From a virus, in the IMG/VR virus record IMGVR_UViG_3300043438_002211, positions 1 to 52,116 of that record: a stretch of 52,116 nt of DNA. One strand, given 5' to 3'. Made by a program: the position numbers and the translations under genes. Under the pieces are notes generated by a model. That model worked only from the letters and a program-made list of their open reading frames with translations, was not told the origin of the DNA and did no database searches. Below, piece by piece: positions 24,406 to 31,695 of this stretch (position 1 is its first letter; the number at the start of each line of letters is the position of its first letter).

Positions 24406-24492
24406 TAAGAGTATACGATTAAACTATTCATTACATCCTCCCGTTCGTAAACTCACTACGGACTTCATTCATAATTTTATCCTATACTCTTT
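24406..24492. ncRNA. structured repeat element, copy 1
   Basis: A terminal inverted repeat (AAGAGTATA with TATACTCTT) encloses about 68 bases with an internal CCGT/ACGG stem (CCGTTCG...CTACGG). The same layout recurs at 25504-25587 with shared CGAT, TCCTCCCGT/TCCTCCGT, CTCACTACGG/ATCACTACGG and TTTATCCTA blocks. It lies in the divergent gap between the HAD gene and the gene at 24525. Strand and function unknown. Confidence 0.6.
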
Positions 24493-24512
24493 TGTAGAAT
24501 GGGAATCTTTTA

Positions 24513-24520
24513 TATATTTG
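24513..24520 (+). promoter_or_regulatory. Bacteroidota-type promoter (TTG-N18-TATATTTG)
   Basis: TTG at 24492-24494 and TATATTTG at 24513-24520 with an 18-base spacer, four bases before the start at 24525. Confidence 0.6.
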
Positions 24521-24524
24521 TATT

Positions 24525-24707
24525 ATGGAAAATACAAAATCACTTTTAGATGAGGTTCTCGAACACTATGAGAACAACGATCAACCTACAGACGAAACTC
24601 CGTCGGAGGTTAAAGAATCTTTCTGTAAATTACAGGAGTATTTAGTTGGGGATGGGGATATTCGACATCTGTATGATTACTACAATTTAGTTAATCAAGG
24701 TAAGTAA
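24525..24707 (+). CDS. hypothetical acidic protein, 60 aa
   Basis: MENTKSLLDEVLEHYENNDQ and a second helix (LQEYLVGDGDIRHLYDYYNL). Small, acidic, helical, no known family. It has its own promoter and terminator and so forms a single-gene unit between the two structured repeats. Confidence 0.7.
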   Translation: MENTKSLLDEVLEHYENNDQPTDETPSEVKESFCKLQEYLVGDGDIRHLYDYYNLVNQGK

Positions 24708-24716
24708 AAAAACTTA

Positions 24717-24748
24717 GATCCTCCATTGTGAAGTGGGGGATTTTTTGT
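24717..24748 (+). terminator. terminator overlapping the next promoter
   Basis: ATCCTCCAT pairs with GTGGGGGAT, then six T residues. The TTG of the following promoter (24726-24728) lies in the hairpin loop and TATATTTG (24748-24755) begins at the end of the T tract. Confidence 0.7.
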
Positions 24749-24755
24749 ATATTTG
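24748..24755 (+). promoter_or_regulatory. Bacteroidota-type promoter (TTG-N19-TATATTTG)
   Basis: TTG at 24726-24728, 19-base spacer, TATATTTG at 24748-24755; the start codon follows at 24760. Terminator and promoter share the same bases. Confidence 0.6.
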
Positions 24756-24759
24756 TTTT

Positions 24760-25506
24760 ATGGACATTGAAAAAAAGATATCAATTAAGAATTTTATTAA
24801 AGACCTCACAGTCTCTGAAGTAGTTGATTTTTTTGGGTCTTTAAAAAACGTATCAAAAATTCTTGGATATGAATCAATTTTAAATCTTTATGGTGCGACT
24901 GATAACGGACATCCCGATTATATTTTTTATGACGGAGTTAAACAAACAGTAACAAATGATTTTAATTTTGGTGATTGGACTAGTATAAATAAAATTATTT
25001 GGGACTCAGGTCAATGTTTCCACACAAACATTACTAACCTTTCCAATATGCAATCTACATCAGGTAATTTTGGTATTTACGATTTAGTTTTAACTAATTT
25101 CGGAGGTTTAGAAATTCACAACGGGGATTTTATTGTGGGACACGATTCTACAATTATTATTTGGGACACTTTAAAAAATGTATTGGGCAATTTAGTAATC
25201 TATGAAACAGCTTGCGTGGAAAGTTTGGGAAATTTAAAGATAGTTGGTGGTAAGTTAGACATTAGAGGGGTAGTGCATGATTTAGGTGAGTTAGAATATG
25301 TCGGAGGAGATTTAATTGTAAAAAACAAGTTACTCAAATCTTTAGGTAATGTAAAACACATAAAAGGTAGACTTAGAATTAGAAATAGTGGGATATCAGA
25401 TATTGGTTCTTTAGAGAAAGTTGATGGTGGAGTTTTAATAGATAAAAACACGCCAACTTCTTTAATTAATCAACTTAAAGAACGAAACATTAAGTACAAA
25501 AAGTAA
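24760..25506 (+). CDS. solenoid (leucine-rich-like) repeat protein, 248 aa
   Basis: Start at 24760, right after the promoter; the frame from 24733 would cover the terminator. An N-terminal segment SEVVDFFGSLKNVSKILG recalls the EG-GG module of tagged genes. From about 100 the chain is a regular repeat of about 20 residues (SLGNLKIVGGKLDIRG, DLGELEYVGGDLIVKN, SLGNVKHIKGRLRIRN, DIGSLEKVDGGVLI), typical of a right-handed solenoid or short leucine-rich repeat. Such folds bind proteins; partner unknown. Its stop is within the second structured repeat. Confidence 0.8.
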   Translation: MDIEKKISIKNFIKDLTVSEVVDFFGSLKNVSKILGYESILNLYGATDNGHPDYIFYDGVKQTVTNDFNFGDWTSINKIIWDSGQCFHTNITNLSNMQSTSGNFGIYDLVLTNFGGLEIHNGDFIVGHDSTIIIWDTLKNVLGNLVIYETACVESLGNLKIVGGKLDIRGVVHDLGELEYVGGDLIVKNKLLKSLGNVKHIKGRLRIRNSGISDIGSLEKVDGGVLIDKNTPTSLINQLKERNIKYKK

Positions 25507-25587
25507 GAGTATACGATCAATTCATTCGGTTCATAGTCCTCCGTTATCACTACGGAATTCACCTCATAAATTTATCCTACACTCTTA
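25504..25587. ncRNA. structured repeat element, copy 2
   Basis: TAAGAGTATA at the left pairs with TACACTCTTA at the right (one A-C mismatch), with the inner CCGT/ACGG stem (CCGTTATCACTACGG) preserved despite divergence from copy 1. It starts at the stop codon of the solenoid gene and ends 47 bases before the ncRNA promoter. Confidence 0.6.
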
Positions 25588-25633
25588 CCGTTATTATAGG
25601 TCCATAAGGTAAAATATAATTTACAAATTAATG

Positions 25634-25641
25634 TATATTTG
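25634..25641 (+). promoter_or_regulatory. Bacteroidota-type -7 element of a noncoding transcript
   Basis: TATATTTG fits TAnnTTTG. No gene follows for over 600 bases, so it should drive the noncoding RNA described next. Confidence 0.5.
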
Positions 25642-25647
25642 TAAAAA

Positions 25648-26137
25648 GTATTTTCAGTTATTAATCCCCCCACTTATAAAAGACCCCCAATGAAAGACAG
25701 ACATTATGGTATACAATTTTGTTATACGATGAGGTATTCATTGTGGTGTTCATTTTAAAGGAATGTTCAGTTACACTGAACATAAAGAATTAGTGAACAG
25801 ATGAAGGAATATATGAAAGTATATTTTAGTATGTAGATGAAAGGGTTATTAAGTATATCATTCAGGTCAGGTTAAACCTGACTATAGTGATATAAAAGAT
25901 ACCCACTTATTACCACCACTTTACTTGTATGTTTAGTATGTCTATTATTAGGGGGTCAGATGTTGAATGGATCCCTTACGGGTCGTTGAAGAATGATTAT
26001 AATATGACATTATGTCCTACTCTAACGTCCTAAAGGACTGTCCCCGCTCATTGTACTCTAACACTATATTTTTTGCTGGAATTTATATATAGTAAAAAAA
26101 ATGGTCTTCTTGACCCCTACAGAGGGGATTTTTTATG
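25648..26137 (+). ncRNA. candidate structured long noncoding RNA (~490 nt)
   Basis: No credible gene lies in 25507-26301, yet the region has a promoter element at 25634 and a strong terminator at 26113-26137. Several perfect hairpins can be read: GTTCAGT/ACTGAAC, GTCAGGT/ACCTGAC and GTCC/GGAC with a TAAA loop. Large structured RNAs such as GOLLD and ROOL occur in phages near tRNA clusters; this could be one of those or a new class. A 22-codon frame (MKDRHYGIQ...) exists inside but is not convincing. The exact start is estimated. Confidence 0.5.
26113..26137 (+). terminator. intrinsic terminator of the noncoding RNA
   Basis: CCCCT-ACAG-AGGGG followed by ATTTTTTAT. No coding gene precedes it, which supports a noncoding transcript. 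Confidence 0.75.
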
Positions 26138-26301
26138 GCTGGTCATACAACCAGCAAGGATTATGGTGGTAGAAAGTGGTAATGAAATGGGGAAGTAATA
26201 GATCAAAACCCCGTGAGGGGATTGTGTGGTGAAGCGAACGTGACTGACATTTTGACAAAATCAAGTTTTTTAACATATATTTATTAACAAAAGTCCCCCT
26301 T

Positions 26302-26583
26302 ATGATAGAATTAATCAACAAGTTCTCAACAACACTAACCGATAATAACGGTACCATAATGGTTAATTATGAGAATGGTCCCCTAACAGGGTTCTGTGAG
26401 TATAGTATGATCGAAGTAAATAACCGATTTAAACAGAAGGCGTGGGTTCTTGTCAACACCGATATGGGTGATGTCATAGAGTTCATTCATTCCAACTCCC
26501 CTCTGTCAGGAGAGAAACTACAAGATGTTAATAAGTTATTAAGAGATCATTCCCTTTCAAAGGTCAAGGAGATCAATCCTTAA
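26302..26583 (+). CDS. hypothetical protein, 93 aa
   Basis: MIELINKFSTTLTDNNGTI with a strand-rich middle and a helical end. Untagged, although a late-type box lies at 26278-26284. Just upstream (26138-26270) are further hairpins (GCTGGT/AACCAGC; CCCCGTGAGGGG) that may form its leader. Convergent overlap of 11 bases with the minus gene. Function unknown. Confidence 0.7.
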   Translation: MIELINKFSTTLTDNNGTIMVNYENGPLTGFCEYSMIEVNNRFKQKAWVLVNTDMGDVIEFIHSNSPLSGEKLQDVNKLLRDHSLSKVKEINP

Positions 26584-26791
26584 TAGGGGGTTCAAGAACA
26601 TCATCCTCAAGTAAACCTTTCTCAAGGGGTTTAGTAGGTTCAAGATCTATATCAGAGATAATATGTTTACTGATCCACATCCCCAACTTAGTGTGGGGGC
26701 GTGTCTTAACTATATGAATACTGATTAGTATTGGTAAGGATAGAATGGCGATCCCCAACATACACAGAAGGAAGTATAAGATATAAATCAT
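26573..26791 (-). CDS. small membrane protein, 72 aa
   Basis: MIYILYFLLCMLGIAILSLPILISIHIV is one long or two short membrane helices, followed by a cytoplasmic-type tail ending in acidic residues and Pro (LEDDVLEPPIKD). Last gene of a three-gene minus-strand set of small membrane proteins (27034 to 26573), coupled by ATGA overlap. Confidence 0.65.
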   Translation of the reverse strand: MIYILYFLLCMLGIAILSLPILISIHIVKTRPHTKLGMWISKHIISDIDLEPTKPLEKGLLEDDVLEPPIKD

Positions 26792-26922
26792 TCTTCGTCC
26801 TCTTCTTCAATAAGGTTTAGTTCAGTAGATGGTAGAACACAAGGGATGGTTCTAACGATCATAGATGAAACCCCCAATCCAAATAGGGATGACAATAGTA
26901 CGATAAGTAAATTAGTTTTCAT
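26788..26922 (-). CDS. small membrane protein, 44 aa
   Basis: MKTNLLIVLLSSLFGLGVSSMIV then an acidic end (LNLIEEEDEE). A GGAG lies seven bases upstream of the ATG, one of the few Shine-Dalgarno-like sites in the window, which supports this start over a longer 61-codon frame. Could also be read as a signal peptide. Confidence 0.6.
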   Translation of the reverse strand: MKTNLLIVLLSSLFGLGVSSMIVRTIPCVLPSTELNLIEEEDEE

Positions 26923-27034
26923 ATATCTCCAAAAAGTTAATGGTCCAATCATACATTCTTCTAACAGGTCCAACCAATGAACAGTAGAGTCTGTACATAA
27001 TGAGGGGTAATGTTAAATAGAGAATAGTAATCAT
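26912..27034 (-). CDS. small membrane protein, 40 aa
   Basis: MITILYLTLPLIMYRLYCSLVG forms a hydrophobic segment, followed by PVRRMYDWTINFLEIYEN. It overlaps the start of the next minus gene by 11 bases, and an AT-rich TATATTTACAT leader precedes it. Inferred mainly from position and composition. Confidence 0.45.
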   Translation of the reverse strand: MITILYLTLPLIMYRLYCSLVGPVRRMYDWTINFLEIYEN

Positions 27035-27514
27035 ATGTAAATATAAGTATAATATTTTGATTGACAATATGTTTTTTATAATAGATGATTATATTTATAA
27101 TAGATCATTCACCCCACGCAGGGTGTTAGTTGTTCAGTCACTTCGGTACGTAAAGGATAAGATGATCACAACAAACAAACAATAAGATCTGTAATCTCTT
27201 ACAAACGTGGGGGAATTTTTTTATGCTTATATATATTATAAGGCAGGTTGGAGTCTACACTCCAAGGGGTGTTGTTCCCCCAGCCCGACATCTCTCTCAC
27301 ATTGTCCATACAAAGATAGGGAATATAATTGACACCACCAAAGGATCACTAAGTTATTTACTAAATAAAGTTATTAACAATATACCTACCTCCCCTGATC
27401 TTGGCATGGGGGTCCTCCTGTCATATAGACCCCTCCCCCCCTCCGTATCCCCCCCATATATGACATTTTGACACCCTATTAGGGGGGTCAATCCCGCGTG
27501 TAACGTATTCGTAA

Positions 27515-27547
27515 AAAATTTTCTGGAAAAAAATTTGGGAAAAATGG
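27515..27547 (+). repeat. direct repeat, copy 1
   Basis: A TTCTGGAAAAAAATTTGGG core followed by AAAAATGG, repeated with small changes at 27678-27712. The A-tracts are phased, as in bent DNA. Confidence 0.6.
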
Positions 27548-27677
27548 AAACTATTTCCCCCATCTATTCTTGGATTTATCTATATGAATACACCACATAA
27601 ATCCAATCATAATCCGTAAAGTAAAACTCTTCTAATCTGTAATGTCGACCCCCTCTTCAAATGGATCCCAAATACTG

Positions 27678-27712
27678 AAAAAAAATTTCTGGAAAAAATT
27701 GGGGAAAATGGG
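27678..27712 (+). repeat. direct repeat, copy 2
   Basis: A TTTCTGGAAAAAATTGGGG core followed by AAAATGGG, ending three bases before the late-type box at 27715-27721. Confidence 0.6.
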
Positions 27713-27738
27713 AGTATTTATAATTAAACAATAACATT

Positions 27739-27966
27739 ATGAAAAAAGTAATTAGATTAACTGAAAGGGATCTTGAGAATATCGTTAAACGAACAATCAA
27801 TGAGTGGGACGAAAATACTTTGTATAAGGACATCAAAGGAATAATCAGAAACTCCAATTCGGGACGAGAAGAAGTTATTAGTATTTTGAGAACCATTGCT
27901 GACGAAATGGAATCAGGTGGGAGAATGAGTGACAACATCAGAAAGAGATTTAGAGGTGAAATGTAA
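27739..27966 (+). CDS. class C tagged protein, 75 aa
   Basis: MKKVIRLTERDLENIVKRTI then NEWDEN: class C tag with L-T-E and I-N-E sites. The body is one long helix (EVISILRTIADEMESGG), basic at the end. It is nearly all tag plus a short payload. Late-type box 27715-27721. Confidence 0.8.
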   Translation: MKKVIRLTERDLENIVKRTINEWDENTLYKDIKGIIRNSNSGREEVISILRTIADEMESGGRMSDNIRKRFRGEM

Positions 27967-27992
27967 GTAACCCCTTTTGTAAATAAAAATTA

Positions 27993-28021
27993 AACCCCTT
28001 CAACCACGGAGGGGTTTTTTG
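27993..28021 (+). terminator. intrinsic terminator
   Basis: AAACCCCTT pairs with GGAGGGGTTT around CAACCAC, followed by T residues. Confidence 0.75.
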
Positions 28022-28044
28022 TTTTCCATAGTATTTATTTATAT

Positions 28045-28521
28045 ATGAAAATCATTATCACAGAATCTCAATTAAATCTATTTCTTAATGAAGAATCATT
28101 AAAACAGAATCTACTATCTCAGATTGAGGAGAACGGGTGGGCTGAAACCGCCGAACTTGTTGGGTATAAAAACCTTTTAAACATTGTTGGTTATGATAAG
28201 TTGGTTGACTTATTGATTTCCTCTTTTAATGATTTAAATGTAATAACAAGGGGTCGTAATGTAATCTTACGTGATAACCACCTCCCATTAATGGAAACAA
28301 CTAAAGATGTATTTGGGGATAATTGGGTAATGGTATATAACGATCATATTATATTGAGACTCGAACTTAGATTGGGTTCCGACATTTTAGAAATTTATGA
28401 AAAAGTAAGAAGGGAATTCATTAGGGAACTAATAAATAGATTTCCTGAATTATCTGGACAAAAAGTTGAGGTCTTTAAAGACAGCGGACTTTATCAAAAA
28501 TACGATTCATTTGAGTTATAA
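28045..28521 (+). CDS. class A tagged protein with EG-GG-like module, 158 aa
   Basis: MKIIITESQLNLFLNEESL carries both I-T-E and L-N-E sites. The module follows (EENGWAETAELVGYKNLLNIVG), though here the usual second Gly is Tyr. It ends in a helix with FIRELINRFPELSGQKV. It combines a class A tag with a body otherwise found behind class B tags, so tags and bodies appear exchangeable. Late-type box 28032-28038. Confidence 0.8.
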   Translation: MKIIITESQLNLFLNEESLKQNLLSQIEENGWAETAELVGYKNLLNIVGYDKLVDLLISSFNDLNVITRGRNVILRDNHLPLMETTKDVFGDNWVMVYNDHIILRLELRLGSDILEIYEKVRREFIRELINRFPELSGQKVEVFKDSGLYQKYDSFEL

Positions 28522-28532
28522 TATTTATTAAT

Positions 28533-28913
28533 ATGGAACAATTAATTAAAAGGATTATTAGGGAGTCGGTTATGGGGAAGTTCGTTGAATCTCATATCCC
28601 CCAGCTTAACAACCTTAAAAGGAAATCTAATTATAGTTCTCGTTTGTATGGATCAAACGTTATCTATTACGATAAGGACAGTAAGGAATATTATTTTAGG
28701 GTTGCCGAACCAAGGGACGTATATTATTGGGACGAAGTTGAGGATAAGTACATATTAAGGAATGTCGGGAAAACCTTATATATCCTTAAAGATCTTTATA
28801 ATGAAATATCTGACTTCATCCCTAACGATGATATGATATTAAAATGGTTTAACGAGAAGTATAAACAAGATGCCGAAAGGTTGCAAACACATTATATTCT
28901 AAAACAAGCATAA
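28533..28913 (+). CDS. class B tagged protein, 126 aa
   Basis: MEQLIKRIIRESVMGKFVES is a class B tag. The strand-rich centre (NVIYYDKDSKEYYFRVAEP) is followed by MILKWFNEKYKQDAERL, the W-F-x-x-K-Y/F end seen in several sisters. Function unknown. Late-type box 28522-28528 overlaps the previous stop. Confidence 0.8.
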   Translation: MEQLIKRIIRESVMGKFVESHIPQLNNLKRKSNYSSRLYGSNVIYYDKDSKEYYFRVAEPRDVYYWDEVEDKYILRNVGKTLYILKDLYNEISDFIPNDDMILKWFNEKYKQDAERLQTHYILKQA

Positions 28914-28920
28914 CTCATCT

Positions 28921-29250
28921 ATGAAATTAATAATCACTGAAGATCAATATAATAAATTATCCCTACGTAGAAGATTGGGGGATATGTTAAATGTTGCGTC
29001 TGATTTAATCGATATGGGTGATGAATTTTATGGTAATCTTGATTTCTGTAAGTATTTCCCCACGTTTCAGAAATACATAAGTAATATAGTTGGGGACATT
29101 ATAGAACTTTATGACCCTGATTATGGTATTGATGATATATCTGATTTTATTTATGAGGGTGTTGGTTACGAAACCTTCGTTAAGTTATTAATGGATGAAC
29201 ACGGGGCTAAGATTAGAAGTTTCTATAATAGAAAAACAAGAGATTGTTAA
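28921..29250 (+). CDS. class A tagged protein with RRR motif, 109 aa
   Basis: MKLIITEDQYNKLSLRRRLG; the RRR segment and following helix resemble the gene at 4581. Cys at DFCKYFPTF and at the very end. Function unknown; co-transcribed with 28533. Confidence 0.8.
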   Translation: MKLIITEDQYNKLSLRRRLGDMLNVASDLIDMGDEFYGNLDFCKYFPTFQKYISNIVGDIIELYDPDYGIDDISDFIYEGVGYETFVKLLMDEHGAKIRSFYNRKTRDC

Positions 29251-29317
29251 TAATTCTGCCTTTCTTATTGAATCCGGAAACGGATCCCGACTTCGTCGGA
29301 AAAAAATCGACCGACCG

Positions 29318-29336
29318 AACCCTTCGGGTCTTTTTG
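29318..29336 (+). terminator. intrinsic terminator after tandem hairpins
   Basis: ACCC-TTC-GGGT followed by five T residues. Two further hairpins precede it (TCCGGAAACGGA and CCGACTTCGTCGG, 29274-29300), making a stack of three. Confidence 0.7.
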
Positions 29337-29404
29337 TGATTATTAAGTTGTTTACTTTAGTAGTCCCTTCAGAAAAAGGTGGTTGTTAATATATTTATTA
29401 TAAT

Positions 29405-30034
29405 ATGAAATACATTATAACCGAATCTCAGTATCAGTCCATTAAGGAGTCTTTAGAAAAAAACAAAAAGTTTTTAATTAAAACTATGGGTGTTGATCTA
29501 ACCGACAATATTCAGATGGTAAACTCACGATATGATGTCCCGACGGAATTTGATGAAGGTATTAGTCCTGATTTGGTTAGACGTATGTTAAACAATTGGG
29601 GACCTATGTATCTTTTTAATCTGAATGGTAAGGATTATTTATATCAGGATCGTGGGGAGTACGAATGGTTTATTGATACGGAGGGTTTTGAGTTTGTTGA
29701 TAATGAAATTATTGAGAAACTTGGGGTTGATGTATTGGGTATGGATTTTTCTGATATAATTAAAGTATTTTATACTGAAGATCAATCCATAAACGAATCC
29801 ACAGAAAAGGATTATACTTCCCTGATCGATAAGTTTATTTCCGAATATGATTTCCCTGATTATTTTAAGGGATATAACATTGGTAGAGATGACGACGCGT
29901 ATAAGGTCACATTTGTTGTCGGTAAAGAACAAATGAAAAGATACCAAGAGGTCTTCAAGGTAATCGAACCATTATTTGACGATATAAATTCTTTCATTCC
30001 AATTAATGTGTGGCCAAAGGTTGAGTATAAGTAA
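29405..30034 (+). CDS. class A tagged two-unit protein, 209 aa
   Basis: MKYIITESQYQSIKESLEK is the tag. A second I-N-E-S site (SINESTEKDY) near residue 120 precedes a domain (FISEYDFPDYFKGYNI...) that resembles the domain behind the internal tag of the 548-aa protein at 16728 (FIESLLEDYDLPENFKGV). So this too looks like a fused pair. Late-type box 29392-29398. Confidence 0.8.
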   Translation: MKYIITESQYQSIKESLEKNKKFLIKTMGVDLTDNIQMVNSRYDVPTEFDEGISPDLVRRMLNNWGPMYLFNLNGKDYLYQDRGEYEWFIDTEGFEFVDNEIIEKLGVDVLGMDFSDIIKVFYTEDQSINESTEKDYTSLIDKFISEYDFPDYFKGYNIGRDDDAYKVTFVVGKEQMKRYQEVFKVIEPLFDDINSFIPINVWPKVEYK

Positions 30035-30155
30035 AATCTCAAATTGACCTTTCAGGTAAAGTGTCTACCTTTTTTACTCTTTCTTTTTATTTATAAAGAA
30101 AAATCCCTATGAAAAAAATAGTAAAATCAGACACATCCAAGAATCCAATAGGTTA

Positions 30156-30761
30156 ATGGAAAACAGAACCTTAGGAAGAAAAGTTTTGCTTGAGTACGAC
30201 ATTGATGATGATAAAATGTCATCTGTTGATCAAGAATTAAATTCCGTTGCACCCGATGTTCAGGCATTAAACCCTCAATTCGATTTTAGTAGTGTTGAAG
30301 CTGCTCAAAATAGCGTTGATAATAGTGAGATATGTCAAATCGGTGATGATGTTGAGGGATTTGTTTCAAGAAGATTTGGACAAAAGATTAAGGAGATGTT
30401 TCCTGACAAAGCTCAAGAGGTAATTAAAACAATGTCAGGTTACATTAGTAAGTTTATTGATTATTTATCATCATTAAAGTTATCCGACCTTAAATCATTG
30501 GTTAAAAGTCTGAAGTCAAAAATAAAAGGTGATGAGGTTGTTTCTGAAGAAATAATTAAAGAGTTCTTTGGTACAAGTATGGCTCTTGTTACGATCGGAT
30601 CATTTGCAATGCCAGCATTAGTTTTAACAATCGCGTCTTGGGTAATTGTAGGTTTGGTTACACTTTGGTTATTAAAAGTCATTTTGTGCTCATTCAACAT
30701 AAATATAACTACGAAAAATAAGTGTCGAGTTAAAAGTTTTTCTTGGGGTCAGTGTAATTAA
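30156..30761 (+). CDS. membrane protein, 201 aa, possible upstream -1 frameshift extension
   Basis: From ATG 30156 the protein reads MENRTLGRKVLLEYDIDDD and ends with two membrane helices (about 148-180). However, the late-type box (30088-30094) and an ATG at 30109 lie upstream; from there ATGAAAAAAATAG reads out after 15 codons. A -1 slip on the seven A residues would yield MKKNSKIRHIQESNRLME in frame with this gene, a tag-like peptide. Either translation shifts frame, the A-run is mis-sequenced, or 30156 is the real start. Confidence 0.7.
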   Translation: MENRTLGRKVLLEYDIDDDKMSSVDQELNSVAPDVQALNPQFDFSSVEAAQNSVDNSEICQIGDDVEGFVSRRFGQKIKEMFPDKAQEVIKTMSGYISKFIDYLSSLKLSDLKSLVKSLKSKIKGDEVVSEEIIKEFFGTSMALVTIGSFAMPALVLTIASWVIVGLVTLWLLKVILCSFNINITTKNKCRVKSFSWGQCN

Positions 30762-30767
30762 GATATA

Positions 30768-31121
30768 ATGAAAAAAATAATAAAATTAACTGAGTCGGAA
30801 TTAATTAACGTTGTTAAAATGGTAATTGAATCAAATGATGGTCCCACCATTCCAAAACACATTCAAAGGAGATACTCAGACATTAAAGATGCTGTTTATG
30901 ATTATTTGCTTTTTTTTAATATGAATCAATTGGTTGGTAATTTTGATGATTTTAGATCAGAACTTGCTTGGGACGTAGCAAACGAAGTACTGACTAAGTC
31001 CAAAAACGACGGTGATTTAACAACGAGTAGAAATCAAATGATCCAATTCATTAAAAATCACTTTTACGAAGAACTAAAAGAATATTACGATCGGAATAAT
31101 TATTGGTCCAGAAAAAAATAA
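30768..31121 (+). CDS. class C tagged protein, 117 aa
   Basis: MKKIIKLTESELINVVKMVI then ESNDGP: class C tag. The rest is helical with aromatic residues (YDYLLFFNMNQLVGNFDDF; FIKNHFYEELKEYYDR). Six bases after the membrane-protein gene, so same transcript. Function unknown. Confidence 0.8.
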   Translation: MKKIIKLTESELINVVKMVIESNDGPTIPKHIQRRYSDIKDAVYDYLLFFNMNQLVGNFDDFRSELAWDVANEVLTKSKNDGDLTTSRNQMIQFIKNHFYEELKEYYDRNNYWSRKK

Positions 31122-31123
31122 CA

Positions 31124-31159
31124 AAATCCTCCATCATAATTGATTGGGGGATTTTTTTT
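31124..31159 (+). terminator. intrinsic terminator
   Basis: AAATCCTCCATC pairs imperfectly with GATTGGGGGATTT, followed by a run of T residues. Confidence 0.7.
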
Positions 31160-31174
31160 TATTATATTTTTTTT

Positions 31175-31675
31175 ATGGAACGAAGTAATGAACATAACTC
31201 CTATATGGCGTATAAACAACACAAAGAAGATAATGAATTAAGAGGACTCATTTACAATAAATATCTTAAGGTATTAGGTAGATTTATTGAGAATATGTAT
31301 CCTAAATTAAAATTTGATATTTTTGTTTGTGAACGCAATAAAAAACAAAGAAAGTCGGACTGGTATGGAATGGTATATATGAATTTAGTCATTTATGATG
31401 TAATCAGGCAACCAATATATAACCCAAGAACCTTTGACCCCAGTTATAGGTCGTTAAGTTACGATGGGTTTATATCGTCTTACGATTTTTATGACACAAT
31501 AGATTCTTATATGTCAGAAATAAATAAACATCTTTTAATATCCTTTGAACCTCCAAGAGATGAAAATATGTCGACCACTATGATGATGTCTAATATGTTA
31601 CAAATTCCTGACTTTGAATGTTGGGTGGAACATTGGAAAAAATCCTACGTCAAAGGCGATTTTCAAATATATTAA
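31175..31675 (+). CDS. hypothetical protein, 166 aa
   Basis: I start at ATG 31175 (MERSNEHNSYMAYKQHKED), after the terminator and a TATATTTT element; an in-frame start at 31103 would run through the terminator. Tyr- and Met-rich, mixed charge, with no membrane segment. Untagged and unrecognised. Confidence 0.7.
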   Translation: MERSNEHNSYMAYKQHKEDNELRGLIYNKYLKVLGRFIENMYPKLKFDIFVCERNKKQRKSDWYGMVYMNLVIYDVIRQPIYNPRTFDPSYRSLSYDGFISSYDFYDTIDSYMSEINKHLLISFEPPRDENMSTTMMMSNMLQIPDFECWVEHWKKSYVKGDFQIY

Positions 31676-31695
31676 CTAAAATAAAAACAGAAACA

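Larger units (their letters stand above)
27035..27738. other. gene-poor 700-bp region
   Basis: I see no convincing gene. Two 80-codon-scale frames exist (27223-27471 plus, 27354-27563 minus) but are Pro/Gly-rich shadows of each other. The stretch holds a terminator-like ACGTGGGGGAATTTTTTT (27205-27222), C-runs near 27400-27460, and a direct repeat just before 27739. It could be an origin, a noncoding RNA or a recombination scar. Confidence 0.5.

Noticed and set aside
27223-27471. 82-codon plus-strand frame after a terminator-like hairpin
   Set aside because: Pro-rich, composition unlike neighbours, starts right at a T-run and is mirrored by an equally poor frame on the other strand.
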